64,000 bases of DNA. Source: Cryptomeria japonica (taxonomy: Eukaryota; Streptophyta; Pinopsida; Cupressales; Cupressaceae). The notes under the pieces were generated by a model. The model was not told where the DNA came from and did no database searches. It worked only from the letters and a program-made list of their open reading frames with translations. The stretch spans positions 607,978,173-608,042,172 of the forward strand of contig NC_081408.1 of the NCBI RefSeq assembly GCF_030272615.1, in the 5' to 3' direction. Below are positions 11,788 through 23,340 of the stretch, piece after piece. Made by a program: the position numbers and the translations under genes. The first letter of the stretch is position 1, and each line of letters opens with the position of its first letter.

Positions 11788-12861
11788 ATGGAAAACTTGA
11801 GAAAGCAATTGGAAACAACTCTTGTAGATTATGATGCAGAAAAGTTGAAGAATATCAAACTTTAAGATGATCTGAAGGCTACACAGGAAATCATTCAAGA
11901 ACTTTAGGAGAATATTACTATTGCTAGAAACAAAAGAAGAGAACTTCATGAGAGGATACAGGATGATGATGATGAAAAGGAAACTCTTAATGATCTTGTA
12001 AGCAAGATGAAGCAAGAAAACATGACCTTGAGGAATGAGATGCAAGATATGACTATGAGGTTTTGTAAAGACATTGAAGATAGAAAGAAGAATGAAGATG
12101 ACTTGACTAGAAGACTCAATGATGTTGGAACTGAAAATCTAAGACTCGGTCATGAAAATGATATGTTAAAGACAAATTTGGTTCACTTGGAACATGATAA
12201 AACTGAACTCATGAGACAAAAGGATTTCTTGGAAAATGAGTTGGCTACTGTAAATCAACACAAAGATAAATTCAAGAAAAGTTCAGAAGAACTTGATGAC
12301 ATGTTGAAAAATTAGAAACCTAATGGAGACACTAATGGTCTTGGCTTTGAAATTGGTGAAAGCTCTCGTACTGCAAACAATCATGATCATAGTAAACTGG
12401 TAAATCAACCTAATGCCTACAAATTTAATGGGAAATGCTTTAATTGTAACAAATATGGTCATAAAGCAAATTAGTGAAGATCTAGAAACTATTAGAACAC
12501 TAATGCACCCATCGATCAATGTCCTAAATGCAACAAAATTGGTCATAATTCAGAAAACTGCAGAATGAATGTAAGATGTTATGTTTGTGGAAGATTTGGA
12601 CACTTATCTAATCAATGCAGAACACATACCAGCATAGGATATGGACAAGCTATTCAGAAAAATAATGTGACTTGTTATCCTCATAACAAGATTGGACATA
12701 TTACAAAATTTTGTAGAAGTAAGACATCACCGACAAATAATAAAGGACCCAACTTGAAAGGTAAAGAAAAGGTTGAAGAGGTAAAGCAAGAATTTTCAAA
12801 ACAATGGATTAGAAAGAGAGATCAAAATGTTGATGAGACTATTCCTTCACCACGACAATAG
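11788..12861 (+). pseudogene. Element B Gag-like protein: coiled coil plus zinc knuckles, with stops
   Basis: A nucleic-acid-binding, particle-forming role is expected from the layout. ATG at 11788 is the first plausible start after the primer site; no UBN2 core domain is seen. A long coiled coil (about 11790-12310) ends in DDMLKN...GLGFEIG, as in Sirevirus Gag. Four knuckle-like units follow: 12436 (last Cys lost), 12520-12561 (CPKCNKIGHNSENC), 12577-12618 (CYVCGRFGHLSNQC), and 12673-12714 with His for the second Cys. Stops include 11863 (TAA), 11907, 12313, 12472 and 12493; most sit where Gln is expected. A TGA follows the TAG at 12472. Homologous to the B2 coiled-coil ORF. Confidence 0.82.
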
Positions 12862-13203
12862 AGTATCACTCCACCGACATGAGATTCTTCATCTAACTAA
12901 AAAGAAACCTTTTTAGGGTATGGCAACTAATTGAAAATCATGCTAGTTTACCCTTGGTTGATGGTAAGAAGATGAAATGCTTCTTTACCAGTAGATGTGT
13001 TAAGTTTCAGTTAACCGATATTCATTTATTGTGGTAGTTGAAGGAAATGGAATTATAAAGAAAGTGTTTTTCACTCTTTCTCACTCACTGAGCATTCAAG
13101 TTTCCTAAGAGTGTGAAAAACCCAAGCGAAGGCATCCACATCAAGAAGTGAAGCAAAATATTTCAAGCATTCAAACCTAAAGGAAGATTAAGGTATTTAG
13201 CAA
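12862..13203 (+). other. Leader-like spacer between Gag and ORF2 of element B
   Basis: No ORF is seen. From about 13060 the sequence is pyrimidine-rich, then purine-rich, ending AAGGTATTTAGCAA just before the ORF2 ATG. It looks like a 5' untranslated leader, and a similar non-coding gap precedes ORF2 in B2. It could mean ORF2 is made from its own or a spliced transcript (inference). Confidence 0.4.
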
Positions 13204-16200
13204 ATGGCTTCCTCCTCTGCACTTGAATTCATTGCAAACCCTACTATTGTTGAAGTGGTTAAATTCCCTAGGCCCGTATTTAAAATCATACCCAAAGTAG
13301 CAAAGTAGGATGATACCTTAGGTGCATTCTCTAAAATCCCTAAAGGAGTTGCATATGAAGAAGACCCTAGGATATACATACATTGTCATATTGAGGAACT
13401 AGGTGCTAATGAAATTATGAACATGTATAAGACCATCATTTGTGATGAGAATGGTATTGTGAAACCTGAACATAAAATCATAGAAACCCTAGGTTTTCTG
13501 GAAATACTTGCTATTCTAGATTTCCCTAAGGAAGTTGTGAGAATTGTACTTAGTAGAGTTCATGGAGAATTATTTTGGCTTGAATCCATCTACAAGATCA
13601 CAAAAGAAGTAGTAAAGGTAGTGACTAGTTTACCTTCCATCGGTAGCAGGCCTAACAAATCTAAGAAGGTTCCAAACAACACTGTGATGACATTAACTGG
13701 TGCAACCCATGATAGTAGATCCTTGAGATTCAATGATGTGAAAGATATAAATGTTATATTCATTAGCATGATACTAGGATACAAAACTACACATGCTAAC
13801 AGATTGACCTCTATTTCTAGTTTATGTATCAAGAGTTCTTATGACATGGTGAACAGTAACACTAAGATTGACATATGTGAATGGCTAAATGATGAATTGA
13901 TTGATAATCTGAATAAAATTAAAGATGATAAGAAAGGCACTTTCAGATTTGGTAATCTACTTGTGTGCCTAATGCTATACATTACTAAGGAAGTTCCTAG
14001 TATAGGTAGGAAAGAATTTGGTTTTGACATACTGGTAGGTAAACAACTTTTGGATATCTTTACCAGCATGGGAGATGATAGGGAAAACAACATAATTGAA
14101 TACTTCCAAGCATTTAAGGCTAGAATGAAAACAAGGGAAAGGTTATCTCATGTCATAGTTGACCAATATCAAAAGGAAATATGTTTTCTTATATAGAAAG
14201 ATGAAATATGGATGGAGGCAGTGGTTCCTAGAACTATTTGGGTGACAAAAATGGGTTATGAATCAGATATAAACATAATTGAGACATATGCTAAAGCCCT
14301 ACTTGAAGCCCCTAGAGAACCTGAAGAGGAAATATTTGGTAGTGCTGAAACCATTGAGAGAAAAGTGCAAACACTAAAATGAAGGAAGAAAAGAGAGCAA
14401 ACTACCAGAAAAGCAACAAAACAAGCCAAAGAGATCAAGGAAACATATTGAATATCACCAGTATTAAAGAAAGTGACTTGGAAGGGTTACAACTAGAAGC
14501 TCATCTCTCACCAGTTAGAACTTCATCTGATAGTGAAATACCAGCTGAATTTATGAGAGTAGAAAGGAAAAGAAAACCTTCACCGACACCCTCTCCTACA
14601 CCAAAGAGAACAAGAAGGAAACAACAGGTAGTAAGGCCCCCAGTAAAGAAAATGACACCAAGGAAGAAGAAGGAAAAATAGCTTATTCCTCCTTTAGATA
14701 GTCTTTTAAATGAAATAATAGATGAAGGAAACTTGTCTAATGTCAGTAAATTGTATGATACTTTTACTAATGAAGAAAAGGAAAGCATAGAAAATAGTAT
14801 CACTCTACACTTAGACATTTACAAGAAATTTTTGATAGAAGTTGTAGATGATTTACTAAGTGACTTGTATAGGAGACTTGATGCAAAAATACTAGCTATT
14901 ATGGAATTAGAAAAGAAAATAAAGATAGAAAAGTTACTTGCAGTTCATCCAGTTAAATAAGTAGAAGAAATTGATGAATTGATAAGTGAGGCAAATGCGA
15001 CAGTATTTTCTAGTGGTCACCGACATGTAGGTTTAATGGCTGGAAGAGTGAATGAAATCATTGAAGAGACAACAGATAAATGGGATATCTTCTTTGTGGA
15101 GAAAGAAAAACAAGAAGAACTTAAACGACCTAAAACTTTCAAAGTTTACCAAAAGGAAAAGGATAAAGGTAAAGGCAAGGTAGGTGGACCTCCAAACATA
15201 AAAGTGATAGAAAACTTGCCCCCACCTCCTTCTGATACTCCATTGGTTGAGACTATTGATACACCATTAGCTACTGATAATGTTGAGTTGAAATCAACAC
15301 ATGAGGACACCAATCCTAATTCAGAAGTTTTATATACTATGAATATTGATATAGAGGCAAATATTGTGGTTGATAAGGAAACCACTAGTGAAAAGAAAGA
15401 TGTGGCTACTGAGCCACTGATTGAGAATATTGTAGTGGAAACACATATAGAGCATATAGTTGAAAATATTAAAATTGGGGTTGAGATAGAAACTGAACAA
15501 TTAGTTGATCCCTTAGCTTCTGGAATGGTGACTGATACCACTGGTGCACACATTGAAAAACCCATTAAGTTAGAGAAACCGATTGATAACACAGAGAAAC
15601 CAGTTGAGATACCAATAGTGGATAGTACCAGGGTGCATACTGAGAAATCGATAGTGAATACTGAGACAACATCAAAGAAACCGGCAATAGAAAGCATAGA
15701 GAAACAAACTGAGGTACACACTGAGAAACAGGAAGAGAAAAAGGTTGAGGTACAAAGTCAAACTGAGACAGTGCTACCGGAAATAGTTGAGAAACCCAAG
15801 CCTTTGCTAGTTGAGATATAGACACAAATTGACCTATCAGAGGTCAACATAAGGAAAGAGGTTACTAACACCGGTGAAATGCAGATTGTTAAGGTAGTTG
15901 GACAATCATCTAATTCTTCCATGACAAAATTCAGACCAACTAATGTAACAGAGGTATTATTGGATTCAATTAAGAAAATCATAGAGTGTAATACACTACC
16001 TTATAAGGCCATTGATGATACCATACCTATTCTGAAATTAACTACACCCAAGTGCAATGTGGAAAATAAAGATTCCTTAAGTCAACTAGACACATTGTCT
16101 AAGTATATCACCGCTAACATATTGACAGTGGAACAAATAAATGAGGAGACATTTAGAGAGAAAATGCATAGGGAAAAAGAGAAATTATTTGATGAGACAA

Positions 16201-16715
16201 TAAAGAAGTGCATGGAACACATTGACACCCTCCTACTGGCACTAAGAAAAACAATAATGGAATTTAAGGAGTTGTATAGAGACACATGTAAAACCAATAT
16301 TTTGACAATGGATATTGACAAGGAGATCAGTAAAGTACAACCTAAAATAAATGATATAGTTGACAATCTCATCAGTTCATTAGAACCCATATCAGTTATA
16401 GAGCCGGAGATAGCAGGTTTTGAGGAAAAACTTGAAAAATTGGAAAAGAAAAAGGAAAGAATACAATTCAAGGAAAAAGATCTTAAATGTAGATTTGGTC
16501 CTAAACTTGACAACCTCATCTCTTTGAGAAAAGAGATCTCAGAGGCACTTATTCAAGGACTAAAGACACCAGAAGAGAAAATGCATCACCTCACCAGTAC
16601 CATTCAAAGGACAGAGGAAGCATTGAAGTATAGTGACAGATTCACTCAGAGCCTAAATTTTGTATTAGCAGTCATATTTCAAATTGTAACCAACCGGTTA
16701 CAAGGTTCTAGATGA
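13204..16715 (+). pseudogene. Element B ORF2: large unknown protein (about 1170 codons), interrupted
   Basis: Function unknown; no pol motif. It starts MASSSALEFIANP. Frame 1 runs 13204-14379 with TAGs at 13306 and 14194. The reading then continues in frame 3 from 14358 to 16715, with stops at 14679, 14958 and 15819. All five stops lie at likely former CAG/CAA codons. Layout: an N-terminal globular part (about 1-350) conserved in B2; a basic Ser/Pro stretch (SPTPSPTPKRTRRKQQ, near 14590), possibly a nuclear-localisation signal; a Val/Glu/Thr-rich middle with TEK and EKP repeats (15540-15790); then coiled coils (about 16400-16620). A short hydrophobic segment (LNFVLAVIFQIV) precedes the C-terminus. 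It might be a retained env-like third ORF of a Sirevirus, or a captured host gene. Confidence 0.75.
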
Positions 16716-16926
16716 TAACTACACTCAATTTACATTTTGACAACCTTTGCCATTGATGCCAAAGGGGGAGTAGTAGAGATGAGAAAAATGATGGACAAAA
16801 GAGATCATTTGCTCAGGGGGAGCACATAGTTTGGCACTGTTTTTGGTAATATTTTTGGACTTCAAATTTTGGATACATTTTTGAATTTTTCTCATGGGTG
16901 TTTCCATCAATGCCAAAGGGGGAGAT
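16716..16926 (+). promoter_or_regulatory. Element B polypurine-tract cluster
   Basis: Three purine tracts lie between the ORF2 stop and the 3' LTR: GCCAAAGGGGGAG near 16757, CAGGGGGAGC near 16814, and GCCAAAGGGGGAGA at 16912-16925, directly before the LTR. The last is in the position that primes plus-strand synthesis. The first and last sit in near-identical ATGCCAAAGGGGGAG contexts. Confidence 0.8.
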
Positions 16927-17699
16927 TGTTGGCATTGCACACTCCAATGAGAATTGTAGGTGATTAAAGGTATTGTCATTGATGGAAACCTTCCAATCCT
17001 ATGGCACCAACACCAGTAGAATCTACACTGGCAAATAGTTTATCGGCAATGGCAAAGATGATTACCGGCACCCCAGCCAACAAGATTTTGATTATTGTAT
17101 TTTGTATTTAATTGTAATATCTTTTTGTAAGACAACAAGGCGTATTGTAATAAGACTCATATATAAGTATGAGATCTTATAGATCATTTAAGATGTGGAC
17201 ATGGTTAGATTATTGCAAAAGTAATATGTGAATATTAAGGCAGATTCTAGAGTAAGGTTTATGGTTATTGTATGAGCTTAAACCGGTACTGAACTTGGCA
17301 TAGCAGATGCTAAACTAAAGCAGTACAATATATTGGATTTGTATAATCCATTTTGTAAGTCAGTGAGACTTCCCTTTGTAACTAAATAGTGAGCTTTAGG
17401 TAGTTGCCCTTCCTGCATGTGCAGGCCCCTATTGTAAGTAATATCCATTCATTGGCTAGTGAGTGAATATTGTGGGTCAAAAATCCCACTAAGGTTTTTC
17501 CCACACCGGGTTTCCTCATTAAAATTCTTGTGTTATGGTGTGCTTTCTATGTTGTGTTTATTGTTCATATTTACTGCATTAATTCTTGTTTACCGACACA
17601 CTATTTTGGAATGCAATTTATTTAATAAGATAAAAAAATCTATTAACCGACAAGATATTGATTCACCCTCCCCTCTCAGTATCCTTGGGAATCCTAACA
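16927..17699 (+). repeat. Element B 3' LTR
   Basis: 773 bp, TGTTGGCATTGCACACTCC to ATCCTAACA. It aligns over its full length with 10925-11716, with point differences and small indels; for example the C-run is broken to CCCTCCCC here. Confidence 0.95.
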
Positions 17700-17704
17700 A
17701 GTCA
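17700..17704. repeat. Right target-site duplication of element B (AGTCA)
   Basis: Identical to 10920-10924 on the left side. Five-bp duplications are usual for copia integration. Confidence 0.93.
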
Positions 17705-19939
17705 TACATTCATAAAAATTAAATTAAAAGTAAACCAATAAAGAATATCTTATAGCCATAAAAAAATGATTATGGTGTCTATAGATGTCTAAAATTAATT
17801 AAATTAAATATCTAATTAATTTAACCTTTTTACATAGTTAATTTATTTAATTATGTTTATCCCTATTCGTCTTAAAATTAATTAAATTTAATTTAATTAA
17901 TTTTGTCACTATAATCCAATAATTAATTTGTCAATAAATTAATTGTTTCCCTATTCTTCTAAAGTCACCTAAATCATTAACTCTTATAAATTTGACTTAG
18001 TTAATTAACTTAACCTAAAGTGATTCCTACAAATCAATTTTTCTAATCTTCACTTAGCCTAATTAATTTTTCTATAATCATGTTTATCAATATCCCTCAA
18101 TTTTATATTACTCTTCTCATTCTCTCTCCTCATGTCACATCCTCCTAACTTCCCCACTTGTATTCAAATTCCTCGTTAAGCCACCTAATCACCTTTCTTA
18201 ATCATTTGCACAATCCTAATCCTCAAGACTAGGGGCAAGTCAACTCTATACCAGCTCTTTGCCATAAATTTATTTCCCCTCTCATCTTCTACTCCTTAAA
18301 TATGCCTACTTTGTTCATGTCAAAGAATTTCAAATCCTTTGCACATTACCATGCCCTCTCTTCCCAAGGAATTTTTAATTCATTTTCTCCTTTATTCTTC
18401 CTATGCAATCTTCTATTTGAGAATTTTTAATTCCCTTGTCCCTTCCCAAGGAATTTTTAATTTCTTTTTATTTCTCCAATGGCCTAGGGACCTCTTTCCC
18501 ATGCACCTTGAGGAGTGTGGAGATAAGAAATGCCTTTATGAAAAATCTCTTGAATCCCTCATCATGTCCTCTCATTCCTTCCCATCACTTTCCTTCAATA
18601 TCCACCCTCCATTTCAAATCAATCTTGGCCCTCCATTTTGGCCTCGTCCAATCTATAAATTGGAGTCTCCTCCCCTCATTTCTATTTCTATCAAGTTAGT
18701 AATCTCAAGCTATCCAAGTGAGATTAGAAATCATCCATCATACCCTTATTATGCCAAAATTTTCCTACACCTAGCCAATTTTATCCACCATCATCAGGAC
18801 ATAACAAAGACCCTTTGTTGTTGTTGTAGTGGAAAGAATTCCACATCCCAATCCAATAACCAATCCAAAAAAGTGGAGCAAGGGTGTGTCTTTACTTCAT
18901 CAAAGTTTTTATGCATTTGAATGATCTAACACTTTTCCTTACCTCCATTTTGGCACACGCGATGGGACCCACATCCCTTTCTACTAATCTTTTTGTGGGT
19001 TTTAGCATCTTTTTCATAGGTTTGATGGATTAACGCCTAAGACTACACTTCAACATCTCCATAGGGCTGGTTCGACATCTCTACATAGTGGGAACAACAT
19101 CTCAGATTGAATTGAATCTTACTGCCAACTATTTTATGTAGATTCTCCAATCACCATCTGTGTTCGTTTACATCGACATCTTTGTTTCTTTACAATTTCC
19201 CACTATTTTCAACCTTTTTCTATTTGACTAATTAATCAAAAGATACAAAGAAAATCATAAATTAAGGTCAAAAATCACAAAAAACCATTAATTTAGCAAA
19301 TTTTACCCTTGCAACATTCAAATTTATGACAATAGTTTAGAATTTTATAATAACTAGGCCTCTTTTCAAGAATTGGCACTCCAACATCTATGCAGACATC
19401 ATCGTCTATATTGTGGAATGACGTCTCCACTGAATCATTTTTTCTCCTCTCTGTTTGAAATTTAAATTTTGAATTTTTTGGCTGACATTTCCTATAGAAC
19501 ACCTTTTTTCGGCATTTGTACAAATGTTACCATCTGTGCTAAATCCTTTTGCATCTCTGTAGGTATAATCTCCCTCTCCTTTTTAAAATTTTAAAATTTT
19601 AATTTTTCTCATTTTAAGTCCTTGTTTCCTAGGTTCAGTCCTTACATCAACGTCTACACAAACACTAGCATCTATGAAGACATTGGTGTCTATGACTACA
19701 CTTCACCATCTGCACTAGGGTAATTCATTTTTTTGTTACTGACCAGATTCAGGTTTTTTCAACTCTCTCATCTATCCAAGGTCATTTCGCTAAACTACTA
19801 ATATTGGTTTTTATAACACGCTTGTGCAAGATTATCATTTTCCACTGGTTTAGTTTGCTTTCTTGTATTTAGAGTAGAAAACATATATTTGTGAGACTAA
19901 AAGGAATTTTGGTTTTCTATGTCTTGTGCACTTGCACAT

Positions 19940-20176
19940 CTATAGAGTGGACCCACCATCACACCTATTATGCTCTCCCCTCACCTTCATGGACCTTGAG
20001 TGATCAGAAAGGTGATTGACAACACCCACCTTTTCTTTTGTAGTTGATGGATATTCTTGATTGGGTATTTCATCACCCCACAAGGGTACTTTGAATTGGG
20101 ACACATCAGGGATATCAACTATCCCGATGCAATATCGAGTGATGTATTTTGAGCTTCTATATAAAAAGTTGGTCAA
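19940..20176 (-). CDS. Unrecognised minus-strand ORF (78 aa), doubtful
   Basis: Composition looks more protein-like than its surroundings, with a run reading CIGIVDIPDVSQF and then KVPLWGDEIPNQEYPS. No family was recognised, no homologous copy is seen in the window and no promoter signal was found. It may be a fragment of an old element ORF. Confidence 0.2.
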   Translation of the reverse strand: MTNFLYRSSKYITRYCIGIVDIPDVSQFKVPLWGDEIPNQEYPSTTKEKVGVVNHLSDHSRSMKVRGEHNRCDGGSTL

Positions 20177-21120
20177 ACAGCCAGAGTGCTAAGTGAATTC
20201 AACGTGTGTGGAAGCCTTGTTTGCACCGATAAGCTCAATTAGAGCCTTAAGTGGCTTACTTCACAAATTTATTATTGGACTGGACCTATCAAAAAATAAC
20301 TAAGAACCTTGTTGTAGTAGCCCAAATTCCACATTTGATGATGTAGGGAATGCAGAGCATACCGCAAAGTAACCTCTCATGTACCCACTCAAGATGAGAC
20401 AAGAATCCCTTGATTAAAAGATCTTTGGATCTTTGAGGAAAGAGAATCTGTTATGCCCAAGAAGTGAGTGCCATAGATGGGATCCAAGGTTATCCCATTG
20501 AATGGTTTCTACTTTCTAGCCTAAGTTGTATGTTTTCAAGTGTCTTCATTGTGCAAAACCAATGACTTTATTATTGGGATAATCTAGGCTTACATCACTT
20601 TCATGCTTTTCATAAAGTGTTATCCTTGGCCAATGTGCTTGTCATTGTTTGATTTCTCTTTCCAAGAGTAGACATTCCATCCTGCCTAAAATTTGACCAA
20701 CTTTCACTCATGCACCATAAAACCAAGTCCCTTAAACATCCCAAAAATTCCATCTATTGCCAAGTCAAGAAGATGAAGCCGAGCTACAAGCAAATCCTTA
20801 AGCATCATAAATTATTGTAGATAAACTAGAAGCTCTTGTTTAAACATCATACCTTCTTGCATTGCTTCCATGATTACCTTCATGGTTACAATGAGTTTGA
20901 TGAGGAACCTTTCAGAACCCAATCTTTCCATCAGAGATCAAGATTATCCCAAAGCATCAATAGGAGTGGTCACATCCCTTTGTAACCTTCCCTATCCCAA
21001 AATAACATATTAAGTAACTTGTCCATCGTAGGTAACCTTCACTTTCCTCACATTTATTTTCTTCAATCAATTCCCTTTCTTCCATAATCATAGCCATCTT
21101 TTCTTAGGACTTAGCACACT

Positions 21121-21208
21121 CAATCATCAACCCTAATCGAATCAATCAATCATCAACCCTAATCGAATCAATCAATCAGTCAATCAATCAATCAATCAAT
21201 CCCTCAAT
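21121..21208 (+). repeat. AATC-type tandem repeat
   Basis: A degenerate (AATC)n array with two longer units containing ATCATCAACCCTAATCG. Simple slippage repeat. Confidence 0.85.
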
Positions 21209-22300
21209 CCAAGGTCAACACTTTACAAAAGTGTAACTTAAACCTTTATCATCAATAGAATCCACAATTATCCTTGTGCTTGAGATATAATCTACCTCAA
21301 GTATATCGTTTGTTTGATCCTAATCATTTGGGTTGATCAAAACCCTAATCTTTTACCCTATTTTTCTTAGGAATGAAGTCTATCCTAAGTAGAAGAAGGT
21401 TTAATCAAAAACTTAGGTCTAAGTTTGGCCTAAGTTTGGTTGTCATCTCGCTTTCTGGCCCACCCTATATATGTCATAATCCAAGGGCTAAGGTATCATC
21501 CAATTTATTTTACCCTAATCCAAGGACTACCCAAATCAATCTTCATCCAATCAGATCAAGTAAAAAATTTCTAAGTCCTTTTCATCTTTCTTTCTCTTCA
21601 AAATTTGACCTATTCCATAGTCCTTCTCATTTTTCATCCTTAAGGTTACTCATGTATGGTATTGAATCGCTCACAAAAGAAAAAATGGTCAGCAATAGCA
21701 ATGAAATGCCTAAAACTAGTCATTTGTTTGACTAATATCCACAGGAAGAAGAATAACTTATTGAGCAACCTGATTTTTCTTTGCATGTCGAATCCGATGC
21801 AGAGGCTAAGGGTTCACATAAAACTCACACAATTGATCTTCTTACAAGGTACTTGGATAACATCTTCACTTGTCTCTTTAAGGCCATCCCACACATCAAG
21901 TGAATTCAACTTAGCAATACTTCAAAGCAATGTTACCCAACTCAACCTATGCAACCATGAAATCAAAACACACAACACCTTACTTGTTGATTGTCTTGTA
22001 GGTATGACACAAGGAAACATACCCCTTAAGACATGTTTTAATCATGAACATGTCACACAATACAACTTTCCTTTGTAACAACCCCAAACACTAAATTGAC
22101 AATACTAGATTAGGCCTAACTAGACCTTCATGGACTACCCTCCTTCCATAAACTCAACATACAATATCAACAACCCTCTTGATCACGAACACAAATTGAA
22201 ACATTCATACATATTTAGCAGATTGGATAATTTCTACAGATTTGAATCATTGAATTTATTTCCTTTTTATCAAAATCTTAGTTGCTAAAAGAAATAGATA

Positions 22301-22376
22301 GGTTATTTAAATATTGATTTACTATCGACAAAATATAGGGTTATTTAAATATTGATTTACTATCGACAAAATATAG
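22301..22376 (+). repeat. 38-bp perfect tandem duplication
   Basis: GGTTATTTAAATATTGATTT and the following ACTATCGACAAAATATA occur twice in a row, without visible change. Confidence 0.93.
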
Positions 22377-23282
22377 TAAAAAGCAAAATTAAGTCAGTTA
22401 GAATAGCAACTCTAGAATTTCTATTTATTTCATTTAATTTGTTTAACTATAGATTTTATTCTCTGTAACTAAACAAATGACAGTATTTAATAATTCTAAC
22501 AACTATATAAATGACCAATTCAATAAATTTAACAGCAACTAGATAAATCTAGACTAAAATAAAACTTTAGAAACGACTATAATAAATCTGGTTTTTATTT
22601 TTTAATTTTCCACAATAAACAAAATGACAGATTTAAATAAAACTAAATATGACATTTTCATGTATAGATCTAAATTTCAGATTTTATTTTATTTCCCAAC
22701 CTACTACATGCAGGTAGATCTATTCCATTTCTTTTCTAATATCTTGATTTTAAATGCATGAAGGGAATGAATACATTTCTTTCTTTTCAAAGCATCCTAT
22801 ACACAACAAATATTTATTTCAAAACTAAAAACCAGAAATAATCATTTCTTTTCTGCAATATAACATAAATAAATATCACATATCTTTAAAACATATTCCC
22901 ATGTCTTTATTGTCATTTTACAAATAGGTCTCTCATTTCAAATAGATGAGGACTTTCAAAGAATATTAATTACATTTACAACATTTTTCTGCAACAATTA
23001 ACTCTAGCCATATCTACATGTCCTGATATTTTCTTCTAACAACTTGCAAATAAAACAAAGAGATGACCATGGAGTGCTCACCTCCCAGCCTAGGCTAACT
23101 AGTAGCCACCCCTGAGCTCAGAGAACCAAGCCCTAGATAGGATTACACACATGCAATACAAAAGACAAGGGAAAACACCAGCTCAAACACAATCCCAACC
23201 CAGGCTACACTGCACCACACATTTGTGATGTCTTTTCAAGGGTGGTAGTGGACCAAGTACCCTGAGGAGACTGCAAGTATGG

Positions 23283-23340
23283 TAAAACATATAGCCACCT
23301 CATGGAAAAACAAAACATATAGCCACCTCATGGAAAACCA
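23283..23340 (+). repeat. 29-bp tandem duplication
   Basis: ACATATAGCCACCTCATGGA occurs at about 23288 and 23317 with near-identical flanks. Confidence 0.9.

Larger units (their letters stand above)
10925..17699 (+). mobile_element. Element B: complete non-autonomous LTR retrotransposon carrying an unknown ORF2
   Basis: A 6775-bp element with 5' LTR, iMet primer-binding site, Gag-like ORF with zinc knuckles, a large ORF2 region, several polypurine tracts and a 3' LTR. It is flanked by perfect AGTCA duplications (10920-10924 and 17700-17704), so both ends are certain. No protease, integrase, RT or RNase H motif was found in any frame between 12862 and 16926. It must therefore have moved using another element's enzymes. 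Element B2 shares the layout. LTRs are very similar but carry scattered differences, so the insertion is not recent. Confidence 0.95.
17705..22072. other. AT-rich region with old repeat remnants, no supported gene
   Basis: 17700-18300 is rich in TTAATTAA-type sequence, similar in flavour to the start of the gypsy LTR of element E. 18330-18700 has a repeated CCAAGGAATTTTTAATT motif (at least two copies) and a TCTATAAATTGG box near 18652, so an old LTR is possible. ORFs at 18339-18920 and 21373-22078 have low-complexity composition and no motif. No RNA gene was recognised. Confidence 0.4.

Noticed and set aside
15146-15825. 191- and 86-codon minus-strand ORFs
   Set aside because: Antisense shadows of the repetitive Val/Glu/Thr region of element B ORF2.
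13204-16715. Host protein-coding gene at this position
   Set aside because: It lies wholly between the LTRs of element B, with target duplications outside, and a homologue sits in B2 in the same place.
18339-18920. 193-codon plus-strand ORF
   Set aside because: Low-complexity Phe/Ser/Pro composition, repeated AATTTTTAATT DNA motifs, no domain, and it lies in probable LTR debris.
21373-22078. Two overlapping plus-strand ORFs of 120 and 140 codons
   Set aside because: No motif, biased composition, and no support beyond chance openness.
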